Notes under the pieces: model-generated
The model's database searches: none
What the model saw: only the letters and a program-made list of their open reading frames with translations
Told to the model about the DNA's origin: nothing
NCBI GenBank assembly: GCA_030065025.1
Contig: JASJDY010000084.1
Coordinates: 1-40,987, forward strand
DNA length: 40,987 nucleotides
Reading direction: 5' to 3'
From: Planctomycetota bacterium
GTDB taxonomy: Bacteria > Planctomycetota > PLA2 > JAEUHO01
Position numbers and translations under genes: made by a program
Shown here: positions 25,976-36,021 of the stretch, piece after piece
Position numbering within the stretch: the first letter of the stretch is position 1
Layout of the letters: each line of letters opens with the position of its first letter

Positions 25976-26739
25976 GGATAGAACGACGCCGCCGTAAACC
26001 CGCCATCCAGAGGCAACGTCACGCCGTTCACCCAGCCCGCCTCTTCGCGGCACAGGAACGCCACGGCCGCGGCGATCTCGGCCGGCGTGCCCAGGCGGCC
26101 CGACGGCGTGCAGCCGAGCACCGCCTCCTTGAACCCGGGATCCGAGAGCACGCCCTCGGTGAGCGGCGTCGGCACGTACCAGGGCGCCACGAGGTTGATC
26201 GTCAAGCCGTCCGGCCCCCACTCGCGCGCGAGGTTCTTCGTGAGCTGCGCGAGGCCCGCCTTGGCGGACGCGTACGCCGCACCCGTAGGCAGCGCGGTCA
26301 TCCCGGCGACGCTGCCGATGTTCACGATGCGGCCCCACGAGCGCTCGCGCATGCCCTCGCCGCAGAGCTGCGACCAGTGGAAGGGCGCCGTCAGGCCGAG
26401 CGTGAGCAGCCGGTTCCACAGCTCGAGGTCCGTCTCGGCGGCGGTCGTACGGACGTTGCCGCCCGCGTTGTTGACCAGGATGTCGACACGCCCCTGCAGG
26501 CCCACGAAGCGCCTGACGGCCGCTTCGCTGGAGGCGGGATCCGTGATGTCAGCCTGCAGCACCGTCGCGCCGCCGCCACGGGCAAGGATGCGCTCGCTCA
26601 CCTCGGCGAGCACGTCCCCCGAGCGCGCGACGAGACCCACATGCGCGCCGTCGGCGGCCAGCCGTTCGGCGATGGCCAGGCCGATGCCGCGCGAGGCGCC
26701 GGTGACGATGGCCGTGCGGTCAGCGAGCGGATGCTCCAT
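25972..26739 (-). CDS. SDR family oxidoreductase
   Basis: ADRTAIVTGASRGIGLAIAERLAADGAHVGLVARS; ILVNNAGGNVRTT; IVNIGSVAG...AAYASAKAGLAQLTKNLA. Confidence 0.96.
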   Translation of the reverse strand: MEHPLADRTAIVTGASRGIGLAIAERLAADGAHVGLVARSGDVLAEVSERILARGGGATVLQADITDPASSEAAVRRFVGLQGRVDILVNNAGGNVRTTAAETDLELWNRLLTLGLTAPFHWSQLCGEGMRERSWGRIVNIGSVAGMTALPTGAAYASAKAGLAQLTKNLAREWGPDGLTINLVAPWYVPTPLTEGVLSDPGFKEAVLGCTPSGRLGTPAEIAAAVAFLCREEAGWVNGVTLPLDGGFTAASFYP

Positions 26740-27656
26740 CAGGCGGTCTCCACGAGCGGAACACGGATCCGAGCCTCGGCGCCGCCCGCGAGCGTCACGT
26801 CTCGGCCGTCTTCCGCGAACGCGTGTTTCACGTACGCCAGGGCGACGGCCTTGCCGTCCTCCATGTCAGCGGACGAGGTGACGTGCCCGACCTCCCGATC
26901 GTCAACGAGGACGACACTGCCGGGAGCCGGCGCGCCGCCGGCGGCAACCTCGAGCTGCACCAGCAGACGCGGAGGCCGACCGCGGTGCTTGGCCATGACC
27001 ACCGGCTCCTGGCCGGGATAGCAGCCCTTGTTCCAGGAGACGGCCTCTTCGAGCCCGGCCTCGTTGAAGAGCACCTCGTCCCCGAGCTCGTGGCCGAAGC
27101 GCGGGATTGCGTGCTGCACGCACAGCGCCGCGAAGCGGTGCTCGTCCTGCGGTACGCCGAGCCTCTCGACGAGATCCTCCGCCGCGTCGGGAAGCACGGC
27201 GATCTCGAAGGACGTCAAGCCGCGACGGTCGAAGCGCAGCACGTGTCCAGGGGAACCGCCGCACTCGATCGCGACGAATGACTCACTGGCCGGCACCTCG
27301 AAGCCCGCTGACTCCAGTGCTGCGGCTGCGTCGGGACCCGCGAGCACGTAGCGCCGCGTGCTGGCGGTGACGTCCTCGAAGGTCACGTCGTCGGTGATCA
27401 CGTAGCGCTCGAGCGCGGGTACCACGGCGGGTACGGCGTCCGCCTCCAGCTCCAGGAGGAGGTGCTCACCCGCGTTCCACAGCAGCAGGTCACCGAGGAT
27501 GCGCCCCTTCACGGTGAGGTAGCAGGCATACGCGGCCTGGCCCACGGGAAGGCGCTGCACGTCCTGTGTGAGCATGCGGTGCAGGTAGTCGAGCCGGTCG
27601 GCGCCCGTGACGCGCCACGTCGCACGGGTCTCACGGGCATGCAGTAGCGCGTTCAT
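26739..27656 (-). CDS. ygfZ: Folate-binding protein YgfZ (GcvT-like)
   Basis: DRLDYLHRMLTQDVQRLPVGQAAYACYLTVKGRILGDLLLW; signature NKGCYPGQEPVVMAKHRGRPPRLLVQL. Confidence 0.92.
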   Translation of the reverse strand: MNALLHARETRATWRVTGADRLDYLHRMLTQDVQRLPVGQAAYACYLTVKGRILGDLLLWNAGEHLLLELEADAVPAVVPALERYVITDDVTFEDVTASTRRYVLAGPDAAAALESAGFEVPASESFVAIECGGSPGHVLRFDRRGLTSFEIAVLPDAAEDLVERLGVPQDEHRFAALCVQHAIPRFGHELGDEVLFNEAGLEEAVSWNKGCYPGQEPVVMAKHRGRPPRLLVQLEVAAGGAPAPGSVVLVDDREVGHVTSSADMEDGKAVALAYVKHAFAEDGRDVTLAGGAEARIRVPLVETA

Positions 27657-28207
27657 GCTCCGCGCGGCTTCCACGGCACCTCCGTCGAGCCGCTCCGCTG
27701 GTTCTCGAAGCGGGCCTGGACGAAGAGCAGGTCGGAGAGGCGGTTGACCCAACGGATCGCGACCCCCTCGACCGCGGCCGCGTCTTCTCCCGTGAGCTCG
27801 ACGATGGCGCGCTCGGCGCGCCGGCAGATCGTGCGCGCGACGTGGAGGCGCGCGCCCTGCTCGGAGCCACCGGGCAGGATGAAGTTCTTCAGGGGCTCGA
27901 GCTGATCCTCGAGGGCGTCGATGGCGGTCTCGAGCGTCGTGACGTCGTCGTCGTTCACGCGCGGGACGCCGGGGTCCTTGCCGGGCGCGCTGGCGAGCCA
28001 GGCACCGAGGCGGAAGCAGGTGTCCTGGGACGCGCCGAGGATCGCGTCGACGCTCTCCGAGGGGCCTGCGGCGCGGGCCCAGCCGAGCACGGCGTTGAGC
28101 TCGTCGACCGATCCGTACGCATCCACGCGGGGATCGGCCTTGCTGACGCGGTCTCCTCCATAGAGGCCGGTGGAGCCGTCGTCGCCGCCTCGGGTGTAGA
28201 TCTTCAT
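27653..28207 (-). CDS. Cob(I)yrinic acid a,c-diamide adenosyltransferase (PduO-type ATR)
   Basis: MKIYTRGGDDGSTGLYGGDRVSKADPRVDAYGSVDELNAVLGWA; FILPGGSEQGARLHVARTICRRAERAIVEL; WVNRLSDLLFVQARFEN. Confidence 0.95.
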   Translation of the reverse strand: MKIYTRGGDDGSTGLYGGDRVSKADPRVDAYGSVDELNAVLGWARAAGPSESVDAILGASQDTCFRLGAWLASAPGKDPGVPRVNDDDVTTLETAIDALEDQLEPLKNFILPGGSEQGARLHVARTICRRAERAIVELTGEDAAAVEGVAIRWVNRLSDLLFVQARFENQRSGSTEVPWKPRGA

Positions 28208-28294
28208 GGGCCGGATCATAGCCAGCGCACAACCGATCCGGGGTGCCTGCGACGAGGGCCCGTAGAATCCGGCGCCTTCGCCCCGGAGCCCCGC

Positions 28295-29473
28295 GTGCGC
28301 CGCTCGTCCCCCCTCGTGGCCGTCTTCCTGACGGTCGTCATCGACCTGCTGGGATTCGGGATCGTCCTGCCGTTGCTGCCGCTGTACGGCGACGACCTCG
28401 GCGCCTCCAAGGCCACGATCGGCCTGCTGTTCATCTCGTTCTCGGGCCTGCAGTTCTTCGCCGCACCCATCTGGGGCCGGCTCTCGGACCGCATCGGACG
28501 CCGCCCGATCCTGTTGCTCGGACTCGCGGGCTCGGTCGTCTCGTACGTCCTCTTCGGTCTGGCCTCGGCGCAGCTGTCGCTCACGTGGATGTTCATCTCA
28601 CGGATCGTCGCCGGCGTGTTCGGCGGCACGATCTCCACCGCCTACGCGTACATCGCGGACGTCACGCCCATCGAGGAGCGCGGACGCGGCATGGCGCTCA
28701 TCGGCGTGGCGTTCGGCATCGGCTTCACGCTGGGCCCCGCCATCGGCGGCCTGGGCCACTGGATCGATCCGGTCGCGCCGGGCTTCATCGCCGCGGCGTT
28801 CTCCTTGATCGCGTTCCTCTACTGCCTCCGCAACCTGCCGGAGCCCGAGCGCCACGTCGCCGCCGGACGCCGCACCTGGTTCGACGTCGCGTCGTTCCGG
28901 AAGGCGCTGGGCGTGGCCACCGTCCCGCTGCTCCTGCTCCTCGGCTTCCTCACGATCACCTGCTTCGCCCTGATGGAGTCGACGCTGGGGCTGCTGGGCA
29001 AGCAGGTTCACAAGCTCGACTACTACGAGATCGGCCTGCTCTTCACCTGGCTCGGCTTCTGCTCGGCCATCGCGCAGGGCATGATCGTGCGGCGCTACAT
29101 GATGCGCGTCGGCGAGGTGCGCTTCGTGCTGATCGGCGCCGTCATGCTCGCGGCCGGCATGGTCGCCTTCAGCATGGCGCCCTCGCTGGGCTGGCTGATC
29201 GGACTCTCGCCGCTGGCCGTGCTCGGCTTCGCGATGATCACCCCGTCGCTCAACTCGCTGCTGTCCCGCCGCTCGGGCCGCGACGTACAGGGCGGCATCA
29301 TGGGCGTGAACCAGTCGCTGCAGAGCCTCGCACGCATCATCGGCCCGATGGTCGGCCTGCCCCTGTTCGGGCTCTCGGTGCCGCTGCCGTTCCAGGTGGG
29401 CGCAGGCATCATGGTGGTGTGCTTCGTGCTGGGCGTGCTGCTGGCGCGCCGGCCTGTGGCCGATCGCAGCTGA
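28295..29473 (+). CDS. MFS transporter (TetA-like)
   Basis: GTG start; RRSSPLVAVFLTVVIDLLGFGIVLPLLPLYGDDLGAS; GRLSDRIGRRPILLLGLAGS motif; 12 hydrophobic segments. Confidence 0.93.
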   Translation: MRRSSPLVAVFLTVVIDLLGFGIVLPLLPLYGDDLGASKATIGLLFISFSGLQFFAAPIWGRLSDRIGRRPILLLGLAGSVVSYVLFGLASAQLSLTWMFISRIVAGVFGGTISTAYAYIADVTPIEERGRGMALIGVAFGIGFTLGPAIGGLGHWIDPVAPGFIAAAFSLIAFLYCLRNLPEPERHVAAGRRTWFDVASFRKALGVATVPLLLLLGFLTITCFALMESTLGLLGKQVHKLDYYEIGLLFTWLGFCSAIAQGMIVRRYMMRVGEVRFVLIGAVMLAAGMVAFSMAPSLGWLIGLSPLAVLGFAMITPSLNSLLSRRSGRDVQGGIMGVNQSLQSLARIIGPMVGLPLFGLSVPLPFQVGAGIMVVCFVLGVLLARRPVADRS

Positions 29474-29482
29474 CGCGTCCGC

Positions 29483-31999
29483 TTACGGCGGCGTCAGGCT
29501 CAGGTCGATGCTGAGGCCCGACACGACCGGCTCGTTCGGGACGAACTCGACCGGGATCGCGTCCGCTTCCGTCGGGCCGCCGTGCCAGCCGCACGCGTCC
29601 GCGACCTCGCAGAAGAAGCCGTCGCGGTCGAGGTCCTCGCCCGCCTGCAGGCGATACGAAGCAGCGGGCATGCCCCGCAGCCAGTAGCGGTAACCGAACT
29701 CCGGATACGCGAAGGCGCGCCGCCGCGCGATGCCGGCGAACGCGTCGATCGCAGCCAGGGGCAGGATCTGGCCCGCCCGCTGACGCGCGCGCACGTAGGT
29801 CGTCACGCGGATGGTCTGGAGCGTGCCCTGCGAGTCGGCCAGGTGCACCGTGCCGCTGTAGCTGTCGGACGCGAGCGGCAGTTGACTGCGATCCACCGTG
29901 ATCGTCACCTTGGTGTTGTTGACCGGCACCCCGGGGCCGTCGGCCGCCGTCAGCTGTGCGCCGAGCCAGAGAGCGCCGTCATCCGTTTCGCCGAACGCGA
30001 AGAACACGTTGGCCGTGCCCCCGCCGCCGTTCATGAGCGGCACGTCGATGGATGTGCGCAGCCCCTCGAACTGCACGCTGTTCGTCGGCAGCATGAGGTA
30101 GGGCGCGTCGTTGCGCGGGTTGCCCTGCCGCTCCATGACGACCTTGAGGGCTTCGTGCACCTGCACGAGGCCGGAGCCGTACGCGAGGTCATCCCCCTTG
30201 AGCCCGAGGTCGAGCGCGGTGGCGCGCAGGATCGTCGTCAGCTCGGTGCTCGTGAGCGTCGGATCCATGGACAGCATCAGCGCGGCGGCGCCCGCGACGT
30301 GCGGTGCCGCCTGGCTCGTACCGACGATGTAGCCGCTGCCGTAGCGCGCAGGATCCACGGTCTGGTCGCGCGTGGCCGAGAGGATGCCGTCGTGCCAGCC
30401 GTCGTTCCACTGGTCGAAGCTGGTGCCGCCGCCGGGTGCGGCGATGTCGACGGACGCGCCGAAGCTCGAGTAGCTCGTCGTCTGCAGCTTGCCGTCGACG
30501 GCGGCCACGGCGAACGTGCTGTCGTAGCGCGCCGGGTACTGGACGGCACCGCCGCCGTTGCCGACGGCCGCGACGAGCAGGCAGCCACGGTTGGCCGCGC
30601 GCTCGCATGCGTCACGCAGCTCTTCGCTGTCCTGGTCCAGGCCGATGGACAGGTTCACGATGCGGATCGGTGCCGGCAGCACGCGGCCGTCCGGCGTCGT
30701 GTACAGACCGGCTGCGAAGAGGATCGCGTCCGCCGCGTCGCTGACGAAGCCCCCGCCCACGCCCAGCGCGCGCAGCATCATGACGCGGCAGTCGGGCGCA
30801 ACGCCGGTGACGCCGAAGCCGTCGTTCGCGCGACCGGCGATGATGGTGGAGACGTGCGTGCCGTGCCACAGGGACAGACCGGAGGAGCGCGCTCGATCGC
30901 CGGGATCGGTCGGATCGCCGTCGCGGCCGTCGCCGTCCGCGGCGATGACCGGATCGCTCACGAAGTCGTAGCCCGGCACGATGCGGTCCGCGATGTCGGG
31001 GTGCGGCACGATGCCGGCGTCGACGACGGCCACGACGACGTCCGCATCGCCGGTCTCCACGTCCCACGCCGACGGGGCGCCGATGGCGCGCATGTTCCAC
31101 TGCCGGTTGAACTCGGGATCGGTGGGGATGCCGAGCGAGCGGACGACATAGTCCGGCTCGACCCAGCGCACGCCGGCTAGCCCGGTGAGTCGCTCGCACA
31201 GCGCAACGGCGGCCGCCTCGCCCACGTCATGCGCCGGCAGGCGCACCCGGTAGCTGCCCGTGCCCGTGCGGCGACCGAGCTCGAGTCCCTCGCGCGCGCA
31301 GAACGCCTCCGGGTCGCAGTCGGCGTCGAAGCGCACCAGCACGTGGGTGCCCGCACACGCCACGGGGGGCGGCTCGCTCGGCTGCGCCGCCGGGCTCACC
31401 GCACTCAGGACGGTCTGCCCGAGCGCGGGCTTGTTGAGCTGCGGTCCCGGCAGAGGATCGCTCCCGACGAGGCGGAGCGTGTACCAGCCGTGGCCACCGA
31501 TCGCCGTGAGGACGATGTCGTAGGCCTCATCTGCGACCGCTTCGAATCCCAGCGTGCGGGGGAAGCCGGGCCCCGTGACGGAGACGCTGGCACCCGTCGC
31601 GCGCCGGAAGACCTCGGCCGTGAAGTTGTTCGGGCCGCCCAGCGCAGGATCGATGCTCGGGAAGTCGAGCTCGAGCTCGATCATCTGCGTGCGGACGCTC
31701 GTGAAGAGGAATACATCCACCGGATCGATGCGGCCGAACTGGGCCGCCGTGCGGCCCAGCTCGCCGGTCACCTCGAGGATGCTGCGAGGGAAGACAGGCG
31801 GCAAGCGGGCCGGACGCGCGGTGGAATCGTTGGGCTCCTGCTCGGCAATGCGGCCCAGGTCGAAGTCGGGCATCAGGACGCGCCCGCTCAGGCCGTCGAT
31901 GACGAGCGGGGCGCTGCCGCCGCCTCCGCCTCCACCGCCGCAGGCTGCGAGCGCGCCGAGTAGGACGTAGAGCACAGGCTGCAGGAACGGTACGCGCAT
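29483..31999 (-). CDS. S8 family serine peptidase (subtilisin-like) lipoprotein
   Basis: Lipobox LLGALAACGGGGGGGG; triad regions VVAVVDAGIVPHPD, LWHGTHVSTIIAGR, GYIVGTSQAAPHVAGAAALML. Confidence 0.95.
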   Translation of the reverse strand: MRVPFLQPVLYVLLGALAACGGGGGGGGSAPLVIDGLSGRVLMPDFDLGRIAEQEPNDSTARPARLPPVFPRSILEVTGELGRTAAQFGRIDPVDVFLFTSVRTQMIELELDFPSIDPALGGPNNFTAEVFRRATGASVSVTGPGFPRTLGFEAVADEAYDIVLTAIGGHGWYTLRLVGSDPLPGPQLNKPALGQTVLSAVSPAAQPSEPPPVACAGTHVLVRFDADCDPEAFCAREGLELGRRTGTGSYRVRLPAHDVGEAAAVALCERLTGLAGVRWVEPDYVVRSLGIPTDPEFNRQWNMRAIGAPSAWDVETGDADVVVAVVDAGIVPHPDIADRIVPGYDFVSDPVIAADGDGRDGDPTDPGDRARSSGLSLWHGTHVSTIIAGRANDGFGVTGVAPDCRVMMLRALGVGGGFVSDAADAILFAAGLYTTPDGRVLPAPIRIVNLSIGLDQDSEELRDACERAANRGCLLVAAVGNGGGAVQYPARYDSTFAVAAVDGKLQTTSYSSFGASVDIAAPGGGTSFDQWNDGWHDGILSATRDQTVDPARYGSGYIVGTSQAAPHVAGAAALMLSMDPTLTSTELTTILRATALDLGLKGDDLAYGSGLVQVHEALKVVMERQGNPRNDAPYLMLPTNSVQFEGLRTSIDVPLMNGGGGTANVFFAFGETDDGALWLGAQLTAADGPGVPVNNTKVTITVDRSQLPLASDSYSGTVHLADSQGTLQTIRVTTYVRARQRAGQILPLAAIDAFAGIARRRAFAYPEFGYRYWLRGMPAASYRLQAGEDLDRDGFFCEVADACGWHGGPTEADAIPVEFVPNEPVVSGLSIDLSLTPP

Positions 32000-32122
32000 G
32001 GGCGTGCGTGCCTCCTCGATGTCGTAGCCGCCCGGCCCCAGGCGTCCGCGGATGGTACCCGGAACCGCAGCAAGCCGGACGGGGGCGGGTGTAGCGCCTG
32101 CTTTGGCGGTACCGTCGTCCCC

Positions 32123-33205
32123 GTGTCCGCCGTCCTGGCCAGCCTCCTCGACCACCCCGTGCTGCTCGGCGCAGCGCTGATTGCGCTGCTGTGGTTCTCC
32201 ATCTCATGCCTCGTGCAATGGGGCGCGCTGCGGGCTGCGCGTCTCGCGAAGCGGGCGGCGCCGCCCTGCTTTCGGGCCGAAGGACCCGGTCCCGGCGAGC
32301 GGGTGCACGTGGCGTTCCTCGGCGACCTCCAGCGCGGTGTGCTCGACGTCCCCAGGGCGCTGGCGCCCGCACTGGAGAGCGGCGGCGCGGACCTGCTGGT
32401 GTCCAGCGGCGACTTCGTCAGCCACGGCGAGGGTCCCTACTACGGGGTCCTGCTCGGTGCCTTCGCGCGCGCCGGCATCAAGACACCCACGCGTGTCGTC
32501 CCGGGCAACCACGACCTGTGGCCGCGCCGCTGCAAGGACGACCGCATCGGCGGCGAGGCGTTCGAGCGCGCGTTCGGACCGCGACACTGGTCGTTGCGCG
32601 CGGGCCCCGTGTTGATCGTGGGGCTGGACAACGGCGCAGACTGGCTGATCGACGATCAGCTGCCGTGGCTCGAGCGCACGCTCGACGAGCACGCGGGCGT
32701 GCCGTGGATCTGCGTGTGCCATCGGCCGCCCTACGAGCTCGACGCGCCTGACACTCCGCCGGTTCGCGACATGGTGGAGCTGGCGGCGCTGCTCGAGCGT
32801 CGCAAGCCACTGCTTGTCGTGGCGGGGCACCTGCATGAGTACCGCGACGAGCTCGTGAACGGCGTACGCGTGATCGTGAACGCGCATGGCGGCGACGTGC
32901 ACGGGCTGGCGCTGCAGCGGGACGACTTCGAGCTGCTGCACGTGCGCGTGGGCCCCGAGGGCACCGAGGTCGAGCCCCGCCCCTACCGCCGCCGGAAGGA
33001 CCCGCACACGGCGCTCGATCAGCTCGCCGTGCGCTTCTGGGCCGATCGACGCAAGTGGTGGGGCGCGCTGCTGGGCCTGCCCGCCGACCTGTTGCTGCGC
33101 CTCCTCGGACGCAGCGTCCCGATCGTGAAGCATCCTGTCGAACGTCGCATCCCGGCCCGCGAGGTCCTCGTGTCGCGCCGGCGTGAAGCCCTGGAGACCC
33201 GGTGA
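32123..33205 (+). CDS. Metallophosphoesterase with N-terminal transmembrane segment
   Basis: GTG start; VHVAFLGDLQRGVLD, LLVSSGDFVSHG, RVVPGNHDLW, ICVCHRPPYE, LVVAGHLHEYRD. Confidence 0.9.
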   Translation: MSAVLASLLDHPVLLGAALIALLWFSISCLVQWGALRAARLAKRAAPPCFRAEGPGPGERVHVAFLGDLQRGVLDVPRALAPALESGGADLLVSSGDFVSHGEGPYYGVLLGAFARAGIKTPTRVVPGNHDLWPRRCKDDRIGGEAFERAFGPRHWSLRAGPVLIVGLDNGADWLIDDQLPWLERTLDEHAGVPWICVCHRPPYELDAPDTPPVRDMVELAALLERRKPLLVVAGHLHEYRDELVNGVRVIVNAHGGDVHGLALQRDDFELLHVRVGPEGTEVEPRPYRRRKDPHTALDQLAVRFWADRRKWWGALLGLPADLLLRLLGRSVPIVKHPVERRIPAREVLVSRRREALETR

Positions 33206-35112
33206 AACAGGAGCAGTTCCTCGACGTGGCCACCGTGGACGACGCCTGCCGGCGGTGGGAGGCGAAGCTCGAGCTCGGTCCGCGGCCCGACGAGATCGTC
33301 GCGCTGCGCGTCGCCCATGGCCGCGTGCTGTCGGCGGACGTGGTCGCCCCCGGCGACGTCCCGGCCTTCGATCGCTCGAACGTGGACGGCTTCGCCGTGC
33401 AGGCGAAGGACACGTTCGGTGCCTCGGAGCGCGAGCCGGTGACGCTCACGCTGCTCGGGCAGCCGATCGACGCCGGCCACGCGCCCGAGGTCGAGCTGGA
33501 GCCCGGCACCGCTTGCGTGATCGCGACGGGAGGCGTCGTCCCGCGCGGCGCGGACGCGATCGTCATGGTGGAGGACACCGAGAGCGACGGCCAAACCGTG
33601 CGCATCAGTTCGCCGGTCGCACCCGGCGCCCGCATCAGCATCGCGGGCAGCGACATCGCACGCGGCGAGCTCGTGCTGCGCCGTGGCACGCTGCTCTCGG
33701 CGCGCGAGACGGGCACGCTGGCGGCCTGCGGCATCGATCGTGTGTGGTGCGTCGTGCCGCTGCGCGTCGCCATCGTCTCCACGGGCGACGAGATCGTGCC
33801 GCCGGGCGCGAAGCTACGACCCGGCCAGGTGCACGACGCGAACGCGACGATGCTGGCCGACGCATTGCGCGAGCTGGGCGCCGAGCCGCACATCCTCGGC
33901 ATCGCCCGCGATGACGAGAGCGAGCTGCAGCAGATGCTGGCGATGGCACGGACGTACGACGCTGCGCTTCTCTCGGGCGGCACGAGCAAGGGCGGCGGCG
34001 ACCTTTCGTACCGCGTGCTGCACGAAATGGCGGAGCCGGTCGTGCACGGCATTGCGCTGAAGCCGGGGAAGCCGCTGTGCCTCTCGGTGTGGGACGGGAA
34101 GCCCGTCGCCGTGCTGCCGGGCTTCCCGACCTCGGCCATCTTCACGTTCCACGCGGTCGTGGCGCCGTTCCTGCGCCGCCTGATCGGCCGCCGTGTCGAG
34201 GAAGCCGCGACCGTGACGGCGCGCCTGCCGCGCGACGTGCGCAGCGTGCGCGGCCGCCGCGAGTTCAACCTCGTGAACCTGGTGCGCGGCCGCGACGGGT
34301 TCCTGGCCTTCCCCCTCGGCAAGGGCTCCGGCTCGGTGACGACGTTCGCCCGCGCCGACGGCTTCTTCGACATCGCGGCGGACGAGGAGTACGCCGAGGC
34401 AGACGACACCGTCAAGGTGACGCTCCTCGGACGCGACGTGCACCCGGCCGACGTCGTCGTGATCGGCAGCCACTGCACGGGTGTCGACATCGTGCTCGAG
34501 GCCGTCATCACACACGGCTTCGACGCCAAGGTCATCGCGACCGGCTCGCGCGGCGGCGTGGAGGCGGCGGCCGAGGGCGCGTGCGACCTCGCCCCCGTCC
34601 ACCTCCTCGACGAGGCCAGCGGCACATGGAACGCGCCGTTCGCGGCCGACGGCGTGCGTGTCCTGCAGGGCTACGTGCGCCGCCAGGGCCTCGCGTTCCG
34701 CGAGGAGCACGCGGAGCGCTTCGCGGGCGACGACGTGCCTGCGCTGCTGCAGGCGGCCGTGACCGATCCCGAGCTGCGCATCGCGAACCGCAATCCGGGT
34801 AGCGGCACGCGCATCCTCATCGACGGACTCTTCCCAGGCGAGGAGAGGGTCGCACCGCCGGGCTGGTCGACCGCCTACCGTTCGCACACCGCCGTCGCCT
34901 CCGCGATCGCCCAGGAACGCGCGGACTACGGCATCTGCCTCGAGCAGGCGGCGACCGCAGCGGGCCTGCGCTGGATCCCCTGGTGCGAGGAACACCTCGA
35001 CTTCCTCGTGCCGGCGGATCGCTGGGAGCGTCCCGGCGTGCGCGCCTTCCGGGCGGCGCTCGCCGACGACGGCGTGCGCGCGGCTCTGACCGCAGCGGGG
35101 TTCCAGCCGTGA
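33202..35112 (+). CDS. moeA: Molybdopterin molybdenumtransferase MoeA fused to a C-terminal PBP-like (substrate-binding) domain
   Basis: MoeA motifs DVPAFDRSNVDGFAV, VVPRGADAIVMVEDTE, VSTGDEIV, LSGGTSKGGGDLSYRVL, PVAVLPGFPTSAIFTFH; C-terminal GSHCTGVDIVLEAVI...NRNPGSGTRILIDGLF...DYGICLEQAA is PBP-like. Confidence 0.95.
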   Translation: MKQEQFLDVATVDDACRRWEAKLELGPRPDEIVALRVAHGRVLSADVVAPGDVPAFDRSNVDGFAVQAKDTFGASEREPVTLTLLGQPIDAGHAPEVELEPGTACVIATGGVVPRGADAIVMVEDTESDGQTVRISSPVAPGARISIAGSDIARGELVLRRGTLLSARETGTLAACGIDRVWCVVPLRVAIVSTGDEIVPPGAKLRPGQVHDANATMLADALRELGAEPHILGIARDDESELQQMLAMARTYDAALLSGGTSKGGGDLSYRVLHEMAEPVVHGIALKPGKPLCLSVWDGKPVAVLPGFPTSAIFTFHAVVAPFLRRLIGRRVEEAATVTARLPRDVRSVRGRREFNLVNLVRGRDGFLAFPLGKGSGSVTTFARADGFFDIAADEEYAEADDTVKVTLLGRDVHPADVVVIGSHCTGVDIVLEAVITHGFDAKVIATGSRGGVEAAAEGACDLAPVHLLDEASGTWNAPFAADGVRVLQGYVRRQGLAFREEHAERFAGDDVPALLQAAVTDPELRIANRNPGSGTRILIDGLFPGEERVAPPGWSTAYRSHTAVASAIAQERADYGICLEQAATAAGLRWIPWCEEHLDFLVPADRWERPGVRAFRAALADDGVRAALTAAGFQP

Positions 35113-35714
35113 TGCGCGGCGCGCTGGTTCTCTGCGGCGGCCGCAGCGTGCGCATGGGCCGCGACAAGGCGATGCTGCCCTTCGGCTGGGAGACGCTGCT
35201 GCAGCGCGTGGTGCGCATCGTGTCGCCGCTCGTGAGCGAGGTGCTGGTCGTCGCGCACGCGGACCAGGCCCTGCCGACGCTGCCCGACGCGGTACGCGTG
35301 GTCCACGACGAGGTCGAGGACCAGGGGCCGCTCGGCGGCCTGCAGGCGGGTCTGCGCCAGGCGACCGCCGACGCCCTCTACGTGACGGGCTGCGACGTGC
35401 CGTTCCTGGCGCCGGCGCTCGTGGAGTTGATGTTCGACGCACTCGGTGACGCCGAGATCGCGGTTGCGGACGAGGGTGGCTTTGCCCATCCGCTGGCTGC
35501 CGTCTACCGCCGCAGCGTGCTGCCGGTGGTCGAGCAGCTGCTGGCGGAGGATCGACGGCGGCCGCTCTTCCTCTTCAACGAGGTCGAGACGGTGCGCGTC
35601 GGCGCCGACTCCCTGCGTGAGGCCGACCCGCAGCTGTTGTCGCTCGAGAACCTCAACACGCCCGAGGCGTACCAGGACGCGCTGGCGCTCCTCGACGACG
35701 AGAAGTCGGCGTGA
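35112..35714 (+). CDS. mobA: Molybdenum cofactor guanylyltransferase
   Basis: MRGALVLCGGRSVRMGRDKAMLPFGWETLLQRVV; DQGPLGGLQAGLRQATADALYVTGCDVPFLAPALV; FLFNEVETVR; LENLNTPEAY. Confidence 0.94.
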   Translation: MRGALVLCGGRSVRMGRDKAMLPFGWETLLQRVVRIVSPLVSEVLVVAHADQALPTLPDAVRVVHDEVEDQGPLGGLQAGLRQATADALYVTGCDVPFLAPALVELMFDALGDAEIAVADEGGFAHPLAAVYRRSVLPVVEQLLAEDRRRPLFLFNEVETVRVGADSLREADPQLLSLENLNTPEAYQDALALLDDEKSA

Positions 35715-35971
35715 TCCGCGTCGAGCTCTACGAGGGCGCGCGGCAGATCGCGGGCGTGGCGACGCTGGACGTTGAGGCCGCGACGCTGGGCGAGGCCCTG
35801 GACGCGGTCCGCGCGCGCCATCCCGAGCTGGAGCCGCGCGTGCTCGTGCCGGGCGGCCTCGCCCCCCACTGGCGGGCAAGCGTGGGCGGCCGACGCTTCG
35901 TCGAGGATCCGGCGACGCCACTGGCGGACGGCGAGACGGTGCTCTTGGTCAGCGCGCTGGCGGGGGGTTAG
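35711..35971 (+). CDS. moaD: MoaD/ThiS family protein (molybdopterin synthase small subunit-like)
   Basis: 86 aa, MIRVELYEGARQIAGVATLDVEAATLGEALDAVRARHPELEPRVL...LADGETVLLVSALAGG with terminal GG. Confidence 0.9.
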   Translation: MIRVELYEGARQIAGVATLDVEAATLGEALDAVRARHPELEPRVLVPGGLAPHWRASVGGRRFVEDPATPLADGETVLLVSALAGG

Positions 35972-36021
35972 GAAGGGACGTACGGCGGGCAGTACGGCGT
36001 CCAAGTCCCCGAGGAGGTTCC

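Noticed and set aside
29582-31180. 532-aa + strand ORF
   Set aside because: Antisense to the S8 protease with intact catalytic motifs.
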